From: Campylobacter upsaliensis | GTDB lineage: Bacteria; Campylobacterota; Campylobacteria; Campylobacterales; Campylobacteraceae | DNA: 64,000 bases | NCBI RefSeq assembly: GCF_900637395.1 | Contig: NZ_LR134372.1 | Span: 806,001-870,000, forward strand | Reading direction: 5' to 3' | Shown here: positions 17,126 to 24,881 of the stretch, piece after piece | Numbering within the stretch: position 1 is the first letter of the stretch | How the letters are laid out: every line of letters begins with the position of its first letter | Notes under the pieces: generated by a model | What the model was told of the DNA's origin: nothing | What the model saw: the letters and a program-made list of their open reading frames with translations, nothing else | The model's database searches: none | Program-made: the position numbers and the translations under genes

Positions 17126-17950
17126 TTAAAAAATAATAGTTTTATTTTTATGGATAAATATTCTATCCTCAAAAACTAAATCTAAGGCGTGAGAAAGAAC
17201 ATTTTTTTCCACATTTCTCCCTGCTTCTTGCATTTGCTTCCAACTAAATTCGTGATTGATATTAATCACATCTTGAGTGATGATAGGACCCTCATCTAAA
17301 TTATTATTAACAAAATGTGCAGTCGCTCCTATAATCTTAACCCCTCTTTCAAAAGCTTGTTTGTAAGGGTTTGCACCGATGAAAGCAGGTAAAAATGAGT
17401 GATGAATATTAATAATTTTACCCTCAAAATGTCGCACAAAATTTGGACTTAAAATTCTCATATATTTAGCTAAAACTAAATAATCAAATTGATAATTTTC
17501 AAGGCACTCAAGCACTCTACCCTCTTGCTCCTCGCGGCTTGTATTTTCAGCACTGATGAGATGATAAGGGATATTAAATTTATCAACCAAGTTTTTTAAT
17601 TCATTATGATTAGAAATCACGGCTTTAATGTTTGCTTCAAGCTCATTGCTATAATGACGGATTAGTAAATCCCCCAAACAATGGCTTTCTTTAGTAGCAA
17701 AAATGACAATATCTTTTTTTCTTTTTTCGTGAAGTTCTATTAATGCTCCCTCTCCAAGCATAGCTTCAAGTGTTCCCACAAAGGCTTTTGGCTCAAATTC
17801 TCCCTCTAAAAGTGCGCGGAAAAAAAACATCTCTTCACCGACAAATTCATCGTTTTTAATAATATTAATATGATATTTAAAAATCACATCAGCAATTCTA
17901 TAAATAAGCCCCTTAGCATCTTTTGTGCAAATTTTTAAGACATAGTGCAT
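17126..17950 (-). CDS. purU: Formyltetrahydrofolate deformylase PurU
   Basis: PurU hydrolyses 10-formyl-THF to formate and THF, balancing one-carbon pools. The 274-residue protein has an N-terminal ACT-like domain (about 1-80) and a C-terminal formyltransferase-fold domain with HHSFLPAFIGANPYKQAFERG, which contains the conserved His and the loop seen in PurU and PurN. The start overlaps the 3' end of cca by 16 bp, so translation is probably coupled. Confidence 0.92.
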   Translation of the reverse strand: MHYVLKICTKDAKGLIYRIADVIFKYHINIIKNDEFVGEEMFFFRALLEGEFEPKAFVGTLEAMLGEGALIELHEKRKKDIVIFATKESHCLGDLLIRHYSNELEANIKAVISNHNELKNLVDKFNIPYHLISAENTSREEQEGRVLECLENYQFDYLVLAKYMRILSPNFVRHFEGKIINIHHSFLPAFIGANPYKQAFERGVKIIGATAHFVNNNLDEGPIITQDVININHEFSWKQMQEAGRNVEKNVLSHALDLVFEDRIFIHKNKTIIF

Positions 17951-19047
17951 TTTAATCCCTCTAAATAAGCCATCATTTCTTTTTCTTTCTCGCTTTGTAA
18001 TTTTAAGCCTAGCATTTTACCAGAAAATCCCTGCTTTAGATAAGTTTGAGCTTGAATTTGACTATGAAATTTCTCCTCATAAACACCTAAAAATTTAGCC
18101 CTTTCAATACGCTTTTGATCCCAAAGCCCTAGCCAAGATTTAAGCGGCATTAAAGAAGCGATTTTTAAAAGCTCTAAATCACTTATCTTTTTTTTAAAAA
18201 AAGGCTGAGAGGCTTGATTTAAAAGCTTTTTTTTAAGCTTAGATTTTTTACAAAATGGCTCTTTAATGTTAAAATAATTAAGATAAAGATATAAAAATAA
18301 AGCTTCATCTTTGACAAATTTCCTAGCATTTTCTAATAATTTTAAAAAATTCTCATCATCAAATTCTGCATCAAAAAGCTTTTTTTCCAGCCCTAAATCC
18401 TGCAAAGTTTTATAAGCTAAAGCTAAATGCTCTCCTTTAAAAAATTTATAAAGCTCAGCATTAATTCTATCTTCGCTTAAATCGCTTATATCCATAGTTT
18501 TCATTAAATTTAAGCTTTGAGAAGCTAGATGAAAATTAAAGCGAGAGACAAAGCCTACAGCCCTTAAAACCCTAAGACTATCCTCCATAAAACTTTTATC
18601 ATCAATATGCCTTAAAATTCCGCTTTTTAAATCTTTAAATCCGCCATAAAAATCCAAAAGTTCACCGCTAAAAATATTAATCATCAAAGCATTAAGGGTA
18701 AAATCACGCCTTTTAGCTGCTAAAGTCTCATCGTTACAAAGTTGGACTTCAAAGCCCTTATGACCGGGGGCATTTTTGTTTTCCGTTCTAGCTAAAGCTA
18801 AATCATAATTTTGAAATTTATAGACAAAAAAGCTTTTTCCATAGCTATTTGCACCAAGTTTTTGCATTAAATCATCAAATTTTTTAGGACTTATATCATA
18901 AACTTCTACATCAAAGTCCCTAAGTTCAAGCCCCAAAAAATAATCTCTCACACTCCCACCGACCAAATAAGCTCTTTGAGTATGAGGGCGTAAAAAATCG
19001 CTTATAAAATGAAGCTTATTTATTAAGTCTATCTTCGATATTTGCAA
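17935..19047 (-). CDS. cca: CCA tRNA nucleotidyltransferase / poly(A) polymerase family
   Basis: The enzyme adds or repairs the 3' CCA of tRNA. The nucleotidyltransferase head has LVGGSVRDYFLG and the metal-binding acidic pair in LRDFDVEVYDI, followed by RRDFTLNALMIN and the BRR-type region RVLRAVGFVSRF. The 370-residue length fits. The frame opens with TTG at 19047, overlapping ciaD by 32 bp. No in-frame ATG lies before the conserved head, so this start is plausible though the ribosome site is weak. The C-terminal half is divergent, as is usual. Confidence 0.85.
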   Translation of the reverse strand: MQISKIDLINKLHFISDFLRPHTQRAYLVGGSVRDYFLGLELRDFDVEVYDISPKKFDDLMQKLGANSYGKSFFVYKFQNYDLALARTENKNAPGHKGFEVQLCNDETLAAKRRDFTLNALMINIFSGELLDFYGGFKDLKSGILRHIDDKSFMEDSLRVLRAVGFVSRFNFHLASQSLNLMKTMDISDLSEDRINAELYKFFKGEHLALAYKTLQDLGLEKKLFDAEFDDENFLKLLENARKFVKDEALFLYLYLNYFNIKEPFCKKSKLKKKLLNQASQPFFKKKISDLELLKIASLMPLKSWLGLWDQKRIERAKFLGVYEEKFHSQIQAQTYLKQGFSGKMLGLKLQSEKEKEMMAYLEGLKCTMS

Positions 19048-19501
19048 GTAAAAACTCTAAAAAATTAATCGTTAGCTCAAGTCTAGCGTCCAAATCTTCT
19101 TTTTTAGTGTCATTAAGCCCCTCAAAAAGCACCAAAATACGCTCTTTTAGGTTTTTCAAAAAGATGTCTTCATTTAAACTTTGCACCTTAGCTATGATGT
19201 TAGGATTTAAAATTTCACTTTCTTCGACAAGCTCCTCTTGCAAAGGTTCTTTCTTCGTTTCGTCTTGTTCGCTAATTTCCAAATTTTCTTGCTCTTCTTG
19301 GAATTTTGCCATTTGAATTTGTTCTAAAATGTCTTCTTGGCTTGTTTTTAAATGATCATCTTCAAGCACTTCTATTTTAGTTTCATCTGCTTTTTGATGT
19401 TCTTCCTCTTGCTCTTTTAGGCTTTGAAGTTGCCTTTCTTGTTCTTTGATTTGATGATGCACTTCATCAATCGTTTTTTTTGCTAAATCCTCTAAATTCA
19501 T
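19016..19501 (-). CDS. ciaD: CiaD-like secreted invasion effector
   Basis: The position directly before cca-purU and the N-terminus MNLEDLAKKTIDEVHHQIKE match what I recall for C. jejuni CiaD (Cj0788), an effector said to be exported through the flagellar system and to act on host MAP-kinase signalling. The 161-residue protein is highly acidic and coiled-coil rich (long Glu/Gln/Lys stretches at about 15-95) with a helical C-terminus. I use the ATG at 19499-19501, which overlaps the stop of the upstream TPR-like gene as ATGA, instead of a GTG five codons earlier. I could not identify a clear MAP-kinase docking motif by eye. Confidence 0.72.
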   Translation of the reverse strand: MNLEDLAKKTIDEVHHQIKEQERQLQSLKEQEEEHQKADETKIEVLEDDHLKTSQEDILEQIQMAKFQEEQENLEISEQDETKKEPLQEELVEESEILNPNIIAKVQSLNEDIFLKNLKERILVLFEGLNDTKKEDLDARLELTINFLEFLLANIEDRLNK

Positions 19502-19743
19502 ATTTTTATCAACCACCTTTTAAATTCGTTAATCTCTTCTTCGCTTTGCATAGTGAGAAAAAAATCAAGCATTTGTATGTTTAAATCCTTATTTTTAGAA
19601 CGCAAACCACTTAACCTTCGAATAGCCACAATGGCATTTTCATTACTAGGATCATTTTTAAGTATCTTTTTATAAATTTCTAAAGCCTCGTTTTTAAGTC
19701 CCTGTGCTTCATAAATAGAGGCTTCTGTGATAGTATTTTTCAT
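19498..19743 (-). CDS. Small TPR-like protein upstream of ciaD
   Basis: The 81-residue product MKNTITEASIYEAQGLKNEALEIYKKIL resembles one tetratricopeptide repeat (about 5-40), followed by an Arg/Lys-rich and acidic helical tail. The frame is open to 19836, but the second of two tandem ATGs (19741-19743) is 5 nt behind AAGGA and is the likely start. It overlaps ciaD by ATGA, so the two are translationally coupled; I recall the same neighbour in C. jejuni. It might be a chaperone or partner for CiaD, but this is only inference from position. Confidence 0.72.
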   Translation of the reverse strand: MKNTITEASIYEAQGLKNEALEIYKKILKNDPSNENAIVAIRRLSGLRSKNKDLNIQMLDFFLTMQSEEEINEFKRWLIKI

Positions 19744-19789
19744 CATTTTCCTTGAAAAAATTTGAAATATTTTAGCACAAAGCTTTATT

Positions 19790-20386
19790 TTATTCAAGCA
19801 AAAAGCTAAGGGCAATTCCAACGATACATAAGGCACTAAATTTGCCGATTTTATCCAAATGTGCGTTCATAAAATGCTTAAAAACACTTCCGCCTAAAGC
19901 ATAAAGACTAAGGCAAGAAAATTCTACACTAAGGATTAAACTCATTAGAAAAAATAAATTTAAATGGATAAAAGAGGGCAAAAGAGAAAAGAAAAAAATC
20001 CACACTTTTGGGTTACTTACTGAAGTGATAAAGCCTTGCAACATAAGGGAAAATCGCCGTTTTTTTGTGATTTCATCTTGTTTTATACTTAATTTAGTCC
20101 GCCATAATTTAACACTCATATAAAGTAAAAAAGCGACGCTAAAATATTTTAAAATTTGAAAAATAAACTCAAATTGTGATAGAAAATTTAAGCTCAAAAT
20201 GCAAATTCCAACAGCCAAAGCAAGTCCTACCAACTGCCCCACCATAACCCATAAAGTCGCTTTGTAACCTAAGCTAAGTCCCAAAGAAAAAGCTAAAAGC
20301 ATATTAAAACCGGGCAAAAGAGAGATGGGTATAAGAGTAAGAAATAATAAAAAATATTCCACAAAAATCCTTATAATCTTAAACAA
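19790..20386 (-). CDS. LysE/RhtB family amino acid exporter
   Basis: The 198-residue protein has six hydrophobic helices and the family motif region at residues 20-35 (ISLLPGFNMLLAFSLGLSLGYK), where the usual PGP is PGF, plus SNPKVWIFFFSLLPSFI in the middle. The family exports lysine, threonine, homoserine or similar amino acids. It overlaps the azlD stop by 16 bp and forms an exporter cassette with azlC-azlD. Confidence 0.8.
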   Translation of the reverse strand: MFKIIRIFVEYFLLFLTLIPISLLPGFNMLLAFSLGLSLGYKATLWVMVGQLVGLALAVGICILSLNFLSQFEFIFQILKYFSVAFLLYMSVKLWRTKLSIKQDEITKKRRFSLMLQGFITSVSNPKVWIFFFSLLPSFIHLNLFFLMSLILSVEFSCLSLYALGGSVFKHFMNAHLDKIGKFSALCIVGIALSFLLE

Positions 20387-20688
20387 ATCATATAAAAAAT
20401 CGTCCCTAAAATAATGCTTAAAAGTGCATTTTTAAATTTAAAATGAAAAAGAAAGACAAAAACACAAGCTAAAATCATATCAAGTCCGTAAGGAGAACGC
20501 ATAAAATCTACCCCATAAAAGGTGTAAAAAAATAAAATGATTATGATAAGTAAAGGCATATTTTTCTGTATAAAAAGCAAATTTTGACTTTCTTTTTTAT
20601 GCTTAAAAAGAGCATAGGACAAAACTCTAGAAAGATAAGTGCCAAGAAAAGCCGCAAAAATCATCATTAAAATATAATTTTCAAACAT
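20371..20688 (-). CDS. azlD: AzlD-family branched-chain amino acid exporter subunit
   Basis: The 105-residue protein has four predicted membrane helices and the family pattern GTYLSRVLSYALF near the N-terminus. AzlD is the small partner of AzlC; together they export branched-chain amino acids. It overlaps azlC by 8 bp and the LysE-type gene by 16 bp, which indicates coupled translation of all three. Confidence 0.83.
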   Translation of the reverse strand: MFENYILMMIFAAFLGTYLSRVLSYALFKHKKESQNLLFIQKNMPLLIIIILFFYTFYGVDFMRSPYGLDMILACVFVFLFHFKFKNALLSIILGTIFYMICLRL

Positions 20689-21352
20689 ATTTTTTTCCTA
20701 AAAGAAGTAAAGCAAGTCCCACACTCAAACAAAAAGCAAACATATATGCCTTATCAATGCAAAAAAGTGCGATGAGTGAAAGCAATGTGGCAAAAAGAAG
20801 AATTTTTAATTTGGGATTTTGCTTATAAAGCTCATAAGCTAAGACGATAAAAAGCGCATTAAGAGAAAATTCTATCCCACTATAATCAATCTTAACATTT
20901 TGCTGAAACAAAAATCCAAGCAAAGAGCCTAAAATCCAGTAGCTATGATTTAAAAGGCAAATAATAAAAATTAACCGAGAATGTCCTTTTTGCTTTAAAT
21001 TTTTTATCTGTCTTTTTTTAGAGCTAATGATAGCAAAGCTTTCATCTGTGAGTGCGAAAATAGCATAATGCTTTAAAAAATTCATCTTTTTAAATTCTTC
21101 TAGCAAAGATAGGGTGTAAAAAAAGTGCCTGAAATTGACTAAAAATGAGGTTAAGGCGACCTCTAAAAATCCTGCCCCACCGCTTATTAAAGCAACTAAA
21201 ATAAACTGCCCTGCCCCAGCATAAACGACCACAGAGCTTAAAAGCACTTCATAAAAGCTAAATCCAGCACTAGAAGCTAAAATTCCAAAAGCCATTCCAA
21301 GAGGGATATAGCCCATTAAAACAGGCAGAGTAATCGCTAAAAGTTTTTTCAT
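20681..21352 (-). CDS. azlC: AzlC-family branched-chain amino acid exporter subunit
   Basis: The 223-residue membrane protein carries the AzlC signatures: GYIPLGMAFGILASSAG at the N-terminus, VVYAGAGQFILVAL, and NFRHFFYTLSL. Its ATG overlaps the stop of the small gene at 21349-21513, so it is read on from the nap operon. In C. jejuni, as I remember, this exporter block is absent between the nap genes and the ciaD region. Confidence 0.88.
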   Translation of the reverse strand: MKKLLAITLPVLMGYIPLGMAFGILASSAGFSFYEVLLSSVVVYAGAGQFILVALISGGAGFLEVALTSFLVNFRHFFYTLSLLEEFKKMNFLKHYAIFALTDESFAIISSKKRQIKNLKQKGHSRLIFIICLLNHSYWILGSLLGFLFQQNVKIDYSGIEFSLNALFIVLAYELYKQNPKLKILLFATLLSLIALFCIDKAYMFAFCLSVGLALLLLGKKYV

Positions 21353-21513
21353 TTGTTTTTAAAAAGGCTTTCTATATGTTTGCGTTTTTCTTGCTCTAGG
21401 GTTAAATTATTTTCTTCTTTTTGAATTTTTTCTTGCTTAACATCTTTAAAATAATAATAATCTATGCCAAAAAGTAAAGCGATAATAAAAAGCAAGGGAA
21501 GTAAAAAAACCAT
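21349..21513 (-). CDS. Small single-span membrane protein after napD, 54 aa
   Basis: The ATG at 21511-21513 (minus) opens a 54-codon frame: MVFLLPLLFIIALLFGIDYYYF, one membrane helix, then a charged Lys/Glu/Gln-rich tail ending SLFKNK. The stop overlaps the azlC ATG (ATGA), and the gene starts 46 bp after napD. I recall a small hydrophobic protein in this position in C. jejuni (Cj0786), which supports it being real. The ribosome site is weak (AAAGAAAG). It could be a membrane anchor or assembly factor linked to Nap; nothing in the sequence proves this. Confidence 0.65.
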   Translation of the reverse strand: MVFLLPLLFIIALLFGIDYYYFKDVKQEKIQKEENNLTLEQEKRKHIESLFKNK

Positions 21514-21559
21514 ATGCACAACTTTCTTTAAAATTTAAAGAAAGAATTGTAGCGAAAAT

Positions 21560-21895
21560 TTAGGACATTTTTTGAAAAACACTGCCATTATAAACGACAT
21601 TTTCAGCTTTTTCGTTTTTTTCTATACTCTCTATTGCGCCGCTATTAAGTGCTTTTTGTATATCTTCATCTAAATCTTGATAAGAAAAGATCATATTGAT
21701 ACTAATTAAATTTGGTAAAGCTTCAAGCTTTTTGTAGGCTTTAAGCTCACTATCTAAATCCTCACTCTCTATTACCACGACCAATTTATCTTTTTCTTTA
21801 AGCTCCACAGAGCAAAGCTCTATCTTAGCGATACTTTCGGCTAAAGTGTCAATCATCTCTTCTTTAGCGACAATCAAAACGCTAGAAAGATTCAT
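21560..21895 (-). CDS. napD: NapD, chaperone for periplasmic nitrate reductase
   Basis: NapD binds the twin-arginine signal of NapA and delays export until the cofactors are in place. The 111-residue protein has the NapD ferredoxin-like core (MNLSSVLIVAKEEMIDTLAES, SINMIFSYQDLD) with a C-terminal extension. It overlaps napL by one base, at the downstream end of napAGHBLD. Confidence 0.88.
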   Translation of the reverse strand: MNLSSVLIVAKEEMIDTLAESIAKIELCSVELKEKDKLVVVIESEDLDSELKAYKKLEALPNLISINMIFSYQDLDEDIQKALNSGAIESIEKNEKAENVVYNGSVFQKMS

Positions 21896-22830
21896 TATAA
21901 ACTCCTCATCAAAATTACCTTACCAAAACCAGAAATCAGCAAAGTGCTATCATCTAAAAATACGATAAATTCACTCATCATATCCAAATCTTCAAATTTC
22001 TTAACGCTTTTTAAAGTAGCTGTTTCAAAAAGCTCCGTAATACCGCTATTATTATCACTAAAAGCAGCTAATTTTCCACTAGGACTTAAGGCGCAAGCAT
22101 AGATTAAAAAATCTTTTTGCAAAAAATTTTGCTCCTCTTTTCTTATCACACTCACACGCCTATCCGTGCCACAGCTTAAAATTACGCCATTTTTGTAACT
22201 CACTTGATAAATATTATCCTTATGTATAGCATTATAATTTTTAAGAATTTGCCATTTTTCTAAGTCAAAAAGCTCCACTTCTCCACTTTCAAACCCAGCT
22301 ACAAAACTCTTTTTATCCTCACTTAAAACAATGTCATTAAGGCTAGAGTGAGAAAATTTAAAGCTTTTTAATTCCTTAAAATCCAAATTTAAAAGCTTGA
22401 CTTCAGAGCCTATTAAACCAACAAGCAGGGTATTTTCATCGATAAAAAAGGCACGATTTATCCCCTCAAATTCAAGTTTTTTGGTTTGCTTTAAATGATT
22501 ATTTTCATAAATGCTTAAATTTTTACTCCCAAAATCGCCCTCACTTAAAACGAGCATTTTATTATTAAGCACATCAATATAATAAATTTTAGCCCCTAAA
22601 GTTTCATAATAATTTTGCACTTTTTCAAATTTAACAAAGGGTTCATTTAGAAAAAGATCTTCATCTTGCCCTTTTAAATTTTGTGTCTCTAGGATATAAA
22701 TTTCCCCCTCATCTGTGCCTATATATAAGCTTTTTTCTTCAAGCTTTAAAGCGGTAACATTAGAATTTAACTCCACCTTAAAGCCCATAAGCTCCAAACT
22801 CAACACAAGAAGAAGGAGGAATTTTTTCAT
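21895..22830 (-). CDS. napL: NapL, periplasmic beta-propeller-like Nap accessory protein
   Basis: The 311-residue protein has an N-terminal signal peptide (MKKFLLLLVLSLELMGFKV) and repeating WD40-like beta strands (LYIGTDEGEIYIL, FVAGFESGEVELFDL, ILSCGTDRRVSVI). NapL occurs in epsilonproteobacterial nap operons and its biochemical role is poorly defined. It overlaps napB and napD by one base each. Confidence 0.87.
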   Translation of the reverse strand: MKKFLLLLVLSLELMGFKVELNSNVTALKLEEKSLYIGTDEGEIYILETQNLKGQDEDLFLNEPFVKFEKVQNYYETLGAKIYYIDVLNNKMLVLSEGDFGSKNLSIYENNHLKQTKKLEFEGINRAFFIDENTLLVGLIGSEVKLLNLDFKELKSFKFSHSSLNDIVLSEDKKSFVAGFESGEVELFDLEKWQILKNYNAIHKDNIYQVSYKNGVILSCGTDRRVSVIRKEEQNFLQKDFLIYACALSPSGKLAAFSDNNSGITELFETATLKSVKKFEDLDMMSEFIVFLDDSTLLISGFGKVILMRSL

Positions 22831-23351
22831 TATTTTACGCCCTCGTTCATCACATCAAGTAAGTTGGATTTGCTCTTAAGTGCTTCATTTTTAAATTCCG
22901 CTTTAAAGGTATTACCCACCAAAGGTTTAGCATCACTTTGAGCGACATGGCACTGAATGCAATTATATCTTACCTCGCTAATTACATCGCCCGTTGGTTT
23001 ATTTTTTCGAAAATCATAATAATGACTCGCAGGAGCAGCGATAGCACCGACATCTTGAGCGATAGCTTTATCGTGGCAAGTTAAGCAAGAATTACTCTCC
23101 TTTGTGATAGGGAGCATACCATCAAGATTATGCGAGATAAGTGGTGGAGCGTTTTCAAAAGCTCTTTCTAAAAGAGCTGATTCTCCAGCACCTAAGCCAC
23201 TATAATTAATATCGCTTAAAACTACGCTATTTTCATTATTTAAATTCGCCTTTCTAAGTCCAATTTGCTCAGAACTTACCCCATTATTCACCGCACAAGC
23301 TGCTAAAAATAAAGCCGCCGCCGCAGAAACTAAGAAAATTTTATTTTTCAT
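22830..23351 (-). CDS. napB: NapB, di-haem cytochrome c subunit
   Basis: NapB passes electrons to NapA. Two CxxCH haem-binding motifs are present (SCLTCHDKA and NCIQCHVAQ), as are distal histidines in the PASHYYDF region. The N-terminus MKNKIFLVSAAAALFLAACAVNNG looks like a lipoprotein signal, with Cys19 of the LAAC box, so the mature cytochrome could be lipid-anchored. The 173-residue gene overlaps napH by 11 bp and napL by one base. Confidence 0.92.
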   Translation of the reverse strand: MKNKIFLVSAAAALFLAACAVNNGVSSEQIGLRKANLNNENSVVLSDINYSGLGAGESALLERAFENAPPLISHNLDGMLPITKESNSCLTCHDKAIAQDVGAIAAPASHYYDFRKNKPTGDVISEVRYNCIQCHVAQSDAKPLVGNTFKAEFKNEALKSKSNLLDVMNEGVK

Positions 23352-24132
23352 CTTTTTTCCTTAAATCAAAAATATTAAAACTCAAAGCATCATCATTGCA
23401 TACATCAATGCACCTACCACACCTTATACATTCGCCAGAATTCACACTCGCACTTTCCTTTCCTATCATCCAAAGCACTTGCTTTTCAGGGCAAACGCTC
23501 ACACAATGATAGCACTTAGTGCATTTACTTACCCTATGCTTAATTTTAAGCAGGGCAAAACGCGTCATTAAAGCGTAAAAAGCTCCTAAAGGACATAAAT
23601 GCGAACAAGTCGCTCTAGGACTTAAAAATGCGTCAATGCAAAAGATCACAAAAGCAACAAAAAGCCAAGAAGCCCCTCCAAAAATAATCCCTCTATGCAC
23701 GATTCCTATATAAGAAATTCCTTCAAACACAGGCAAAGAAAGCGTGAAAGATAAGATTAAAACCAAGATTAAAAGATAATAACGCAAATTTTTGCTTAAA
23801 ACTAAGCTTTTATTTGATTTAAATCCAAATTTCGCTCTTACAAAGGCAGCAAAATCTGTAATTAAATTCACAGGACATACCCAAGCACAAAAAGCCCTAC
23901 CCAAAAATACTCCATATAAAACAAGCACCACACAAGCTCCAAGCAAAGCCATAAAATCCACACTAAAACTAGCAAGATAAATTTGAAGCACGGCAAAAGG
24001 ATCGCTTAAGGGTATGGTAGAAAAAAGCTTAGATGAGCTTAAATCACCCTTTAAAATGAAGTCAAAGGCACTAAAAGCAAAAAGCACTAAAATCAAAATT
24101 TGAACCACGCGTCTTAAAATGAGATATTTCAC
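23341..24132 (-). CDS. napH: NapH, membrane iron-sulfur quinol dehydrogenase
   Basis: The 263-residue protein has four membrane helices, the conserved CxxxCP loops (FCAWVCPVNL and TCSHLCPLGAF) and two C-terminal 4Fe-4S motifs (CTKCYHCVSVCP and CIRCGRCIDVC). With NapG it moves electrons from menaquinol to NapB/NapA, which is the usual arrangement where NapC is missing. Overlaps napG by 4 bp. Confidence 0.93.
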   Translation of the reverse strand: MKYLILRRVVQILILVLFAFSAFDFILKGDLSSSKLFSTIPLSDPFAVLQIYLASFSVDFMALLGACVVLVLYGVFLGRAFCAWVCPVNLITDFAAFVRAKFGFKSNKSLVLSKNLRYYLLILVLILSFTLSLPVFEGISYIGIVHRGIIFGGASWLFVAFVIFCIDAFLSPRATCSHLCPLGAFYALMTRFALLKIKHRVSKCTKCYHCVSVCPEKQVLWMIGKESASVNSGECIRCGRCIDVCNDDALSFNIFDLRKKDEK

Positions 24133-24881
24133 AACAAATCCTCCGCGTTTAGATAGTCTTTAGCCTTTTCATTATCGAGCTTTCTTTGCGTGCTAGAATT
24201 TTTGAGCTTATCTTCATCTTGCTTATCCCAGCCTTTAACATAATGTGCCCCAGCTTTACCCAAAACATAAGCTCTTGGTAAAACGCGTATCGCTGCTTCT
24301 TCGGTAATGCAAGCCTTCTCACAAAGCCCACAGCCTACACAATATTCATGATCGACCACAGGTAGCAAAAAAGCGTGTTTAGCGGTGCGTTCGTTTCGTT
24401 TTGTTTCGATTTTTAGGGCTTTGTCTATTAAAGGACAGGCTCTATAACACGCATCACATTGTATGCCCCAGTGTGCCACACAAGAAGCACTATCGACTAT
24501 GGCTATACCCATTTTAAGCTCTTTAATGCCATTTTCTTCTTTAAGATAATTTTTATCTAAAGCGTCAGTTGGGCAATCCTTAATGCAAGGGATATTCTCA
24601 CAAAGATAGCAAGGAATTTCACGCGGCTTAAAAAAAGGTGTGCCATTTTGTGGTGCATCAAGCAAGGAGGCAAGTTTTAAAGTATCGTAAGGACAGGCTT
24701 TCACGCATAATCCACAACGAATGCATTTACTCAAAAATCTCTCCTCATCTTCAGCTCCGGGAGGACGCAAAAATACACTCTCATCAGCCTTTAAAGCTAA
24801 AGTCGCTAAAAAGCCTCCTCCAGCACAAAGACACAAGCCTTTAAAGCTTTTGACGAAAAATTCCCTTCTGTCCTTCATCAT
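24129..24881 (-). CDS. napG: NapG, periplasmic ferredoxin-type protein
   Basis: The 250-residue protein begins with a twin-arginine signal (DRREFFVKSFKG) and has four 4Fe-4S cysteine clusters: CIRCGLCVKACP, CYLCENIPCIKDCP, CVAHWGIQCDACYRACP and CVGCGLCEKAC. It forms the quinol-oxidising NapGH module. It starts at the napA stop (one-base overlap); tandem ATGs make the first residue uncertain. TatBC in this window would export it. Confidence 0.93.
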   Translation of the reverse strand: MMKDRREFFVKSFKGLCLCAGGGFLATLALKADESVFLRPPGAEDEERFLSKCIRCGLCVKACPYDTLKLASLLDAPQNGTPFFKPREIPCYLCENIPCIKDCPTDALDKNYLKEENGIKELKMGIAIVDSASCVAHWGIQCDACYRACPLIDKALKIETKRNERTAKHAFLLPVVDHEYCVGCGLCEKACITEEAAIRVLPRAYVLGKAGAHYVKGWDKQDEDKLKNSSTQRKLDNEKAKDYLNAEDLL

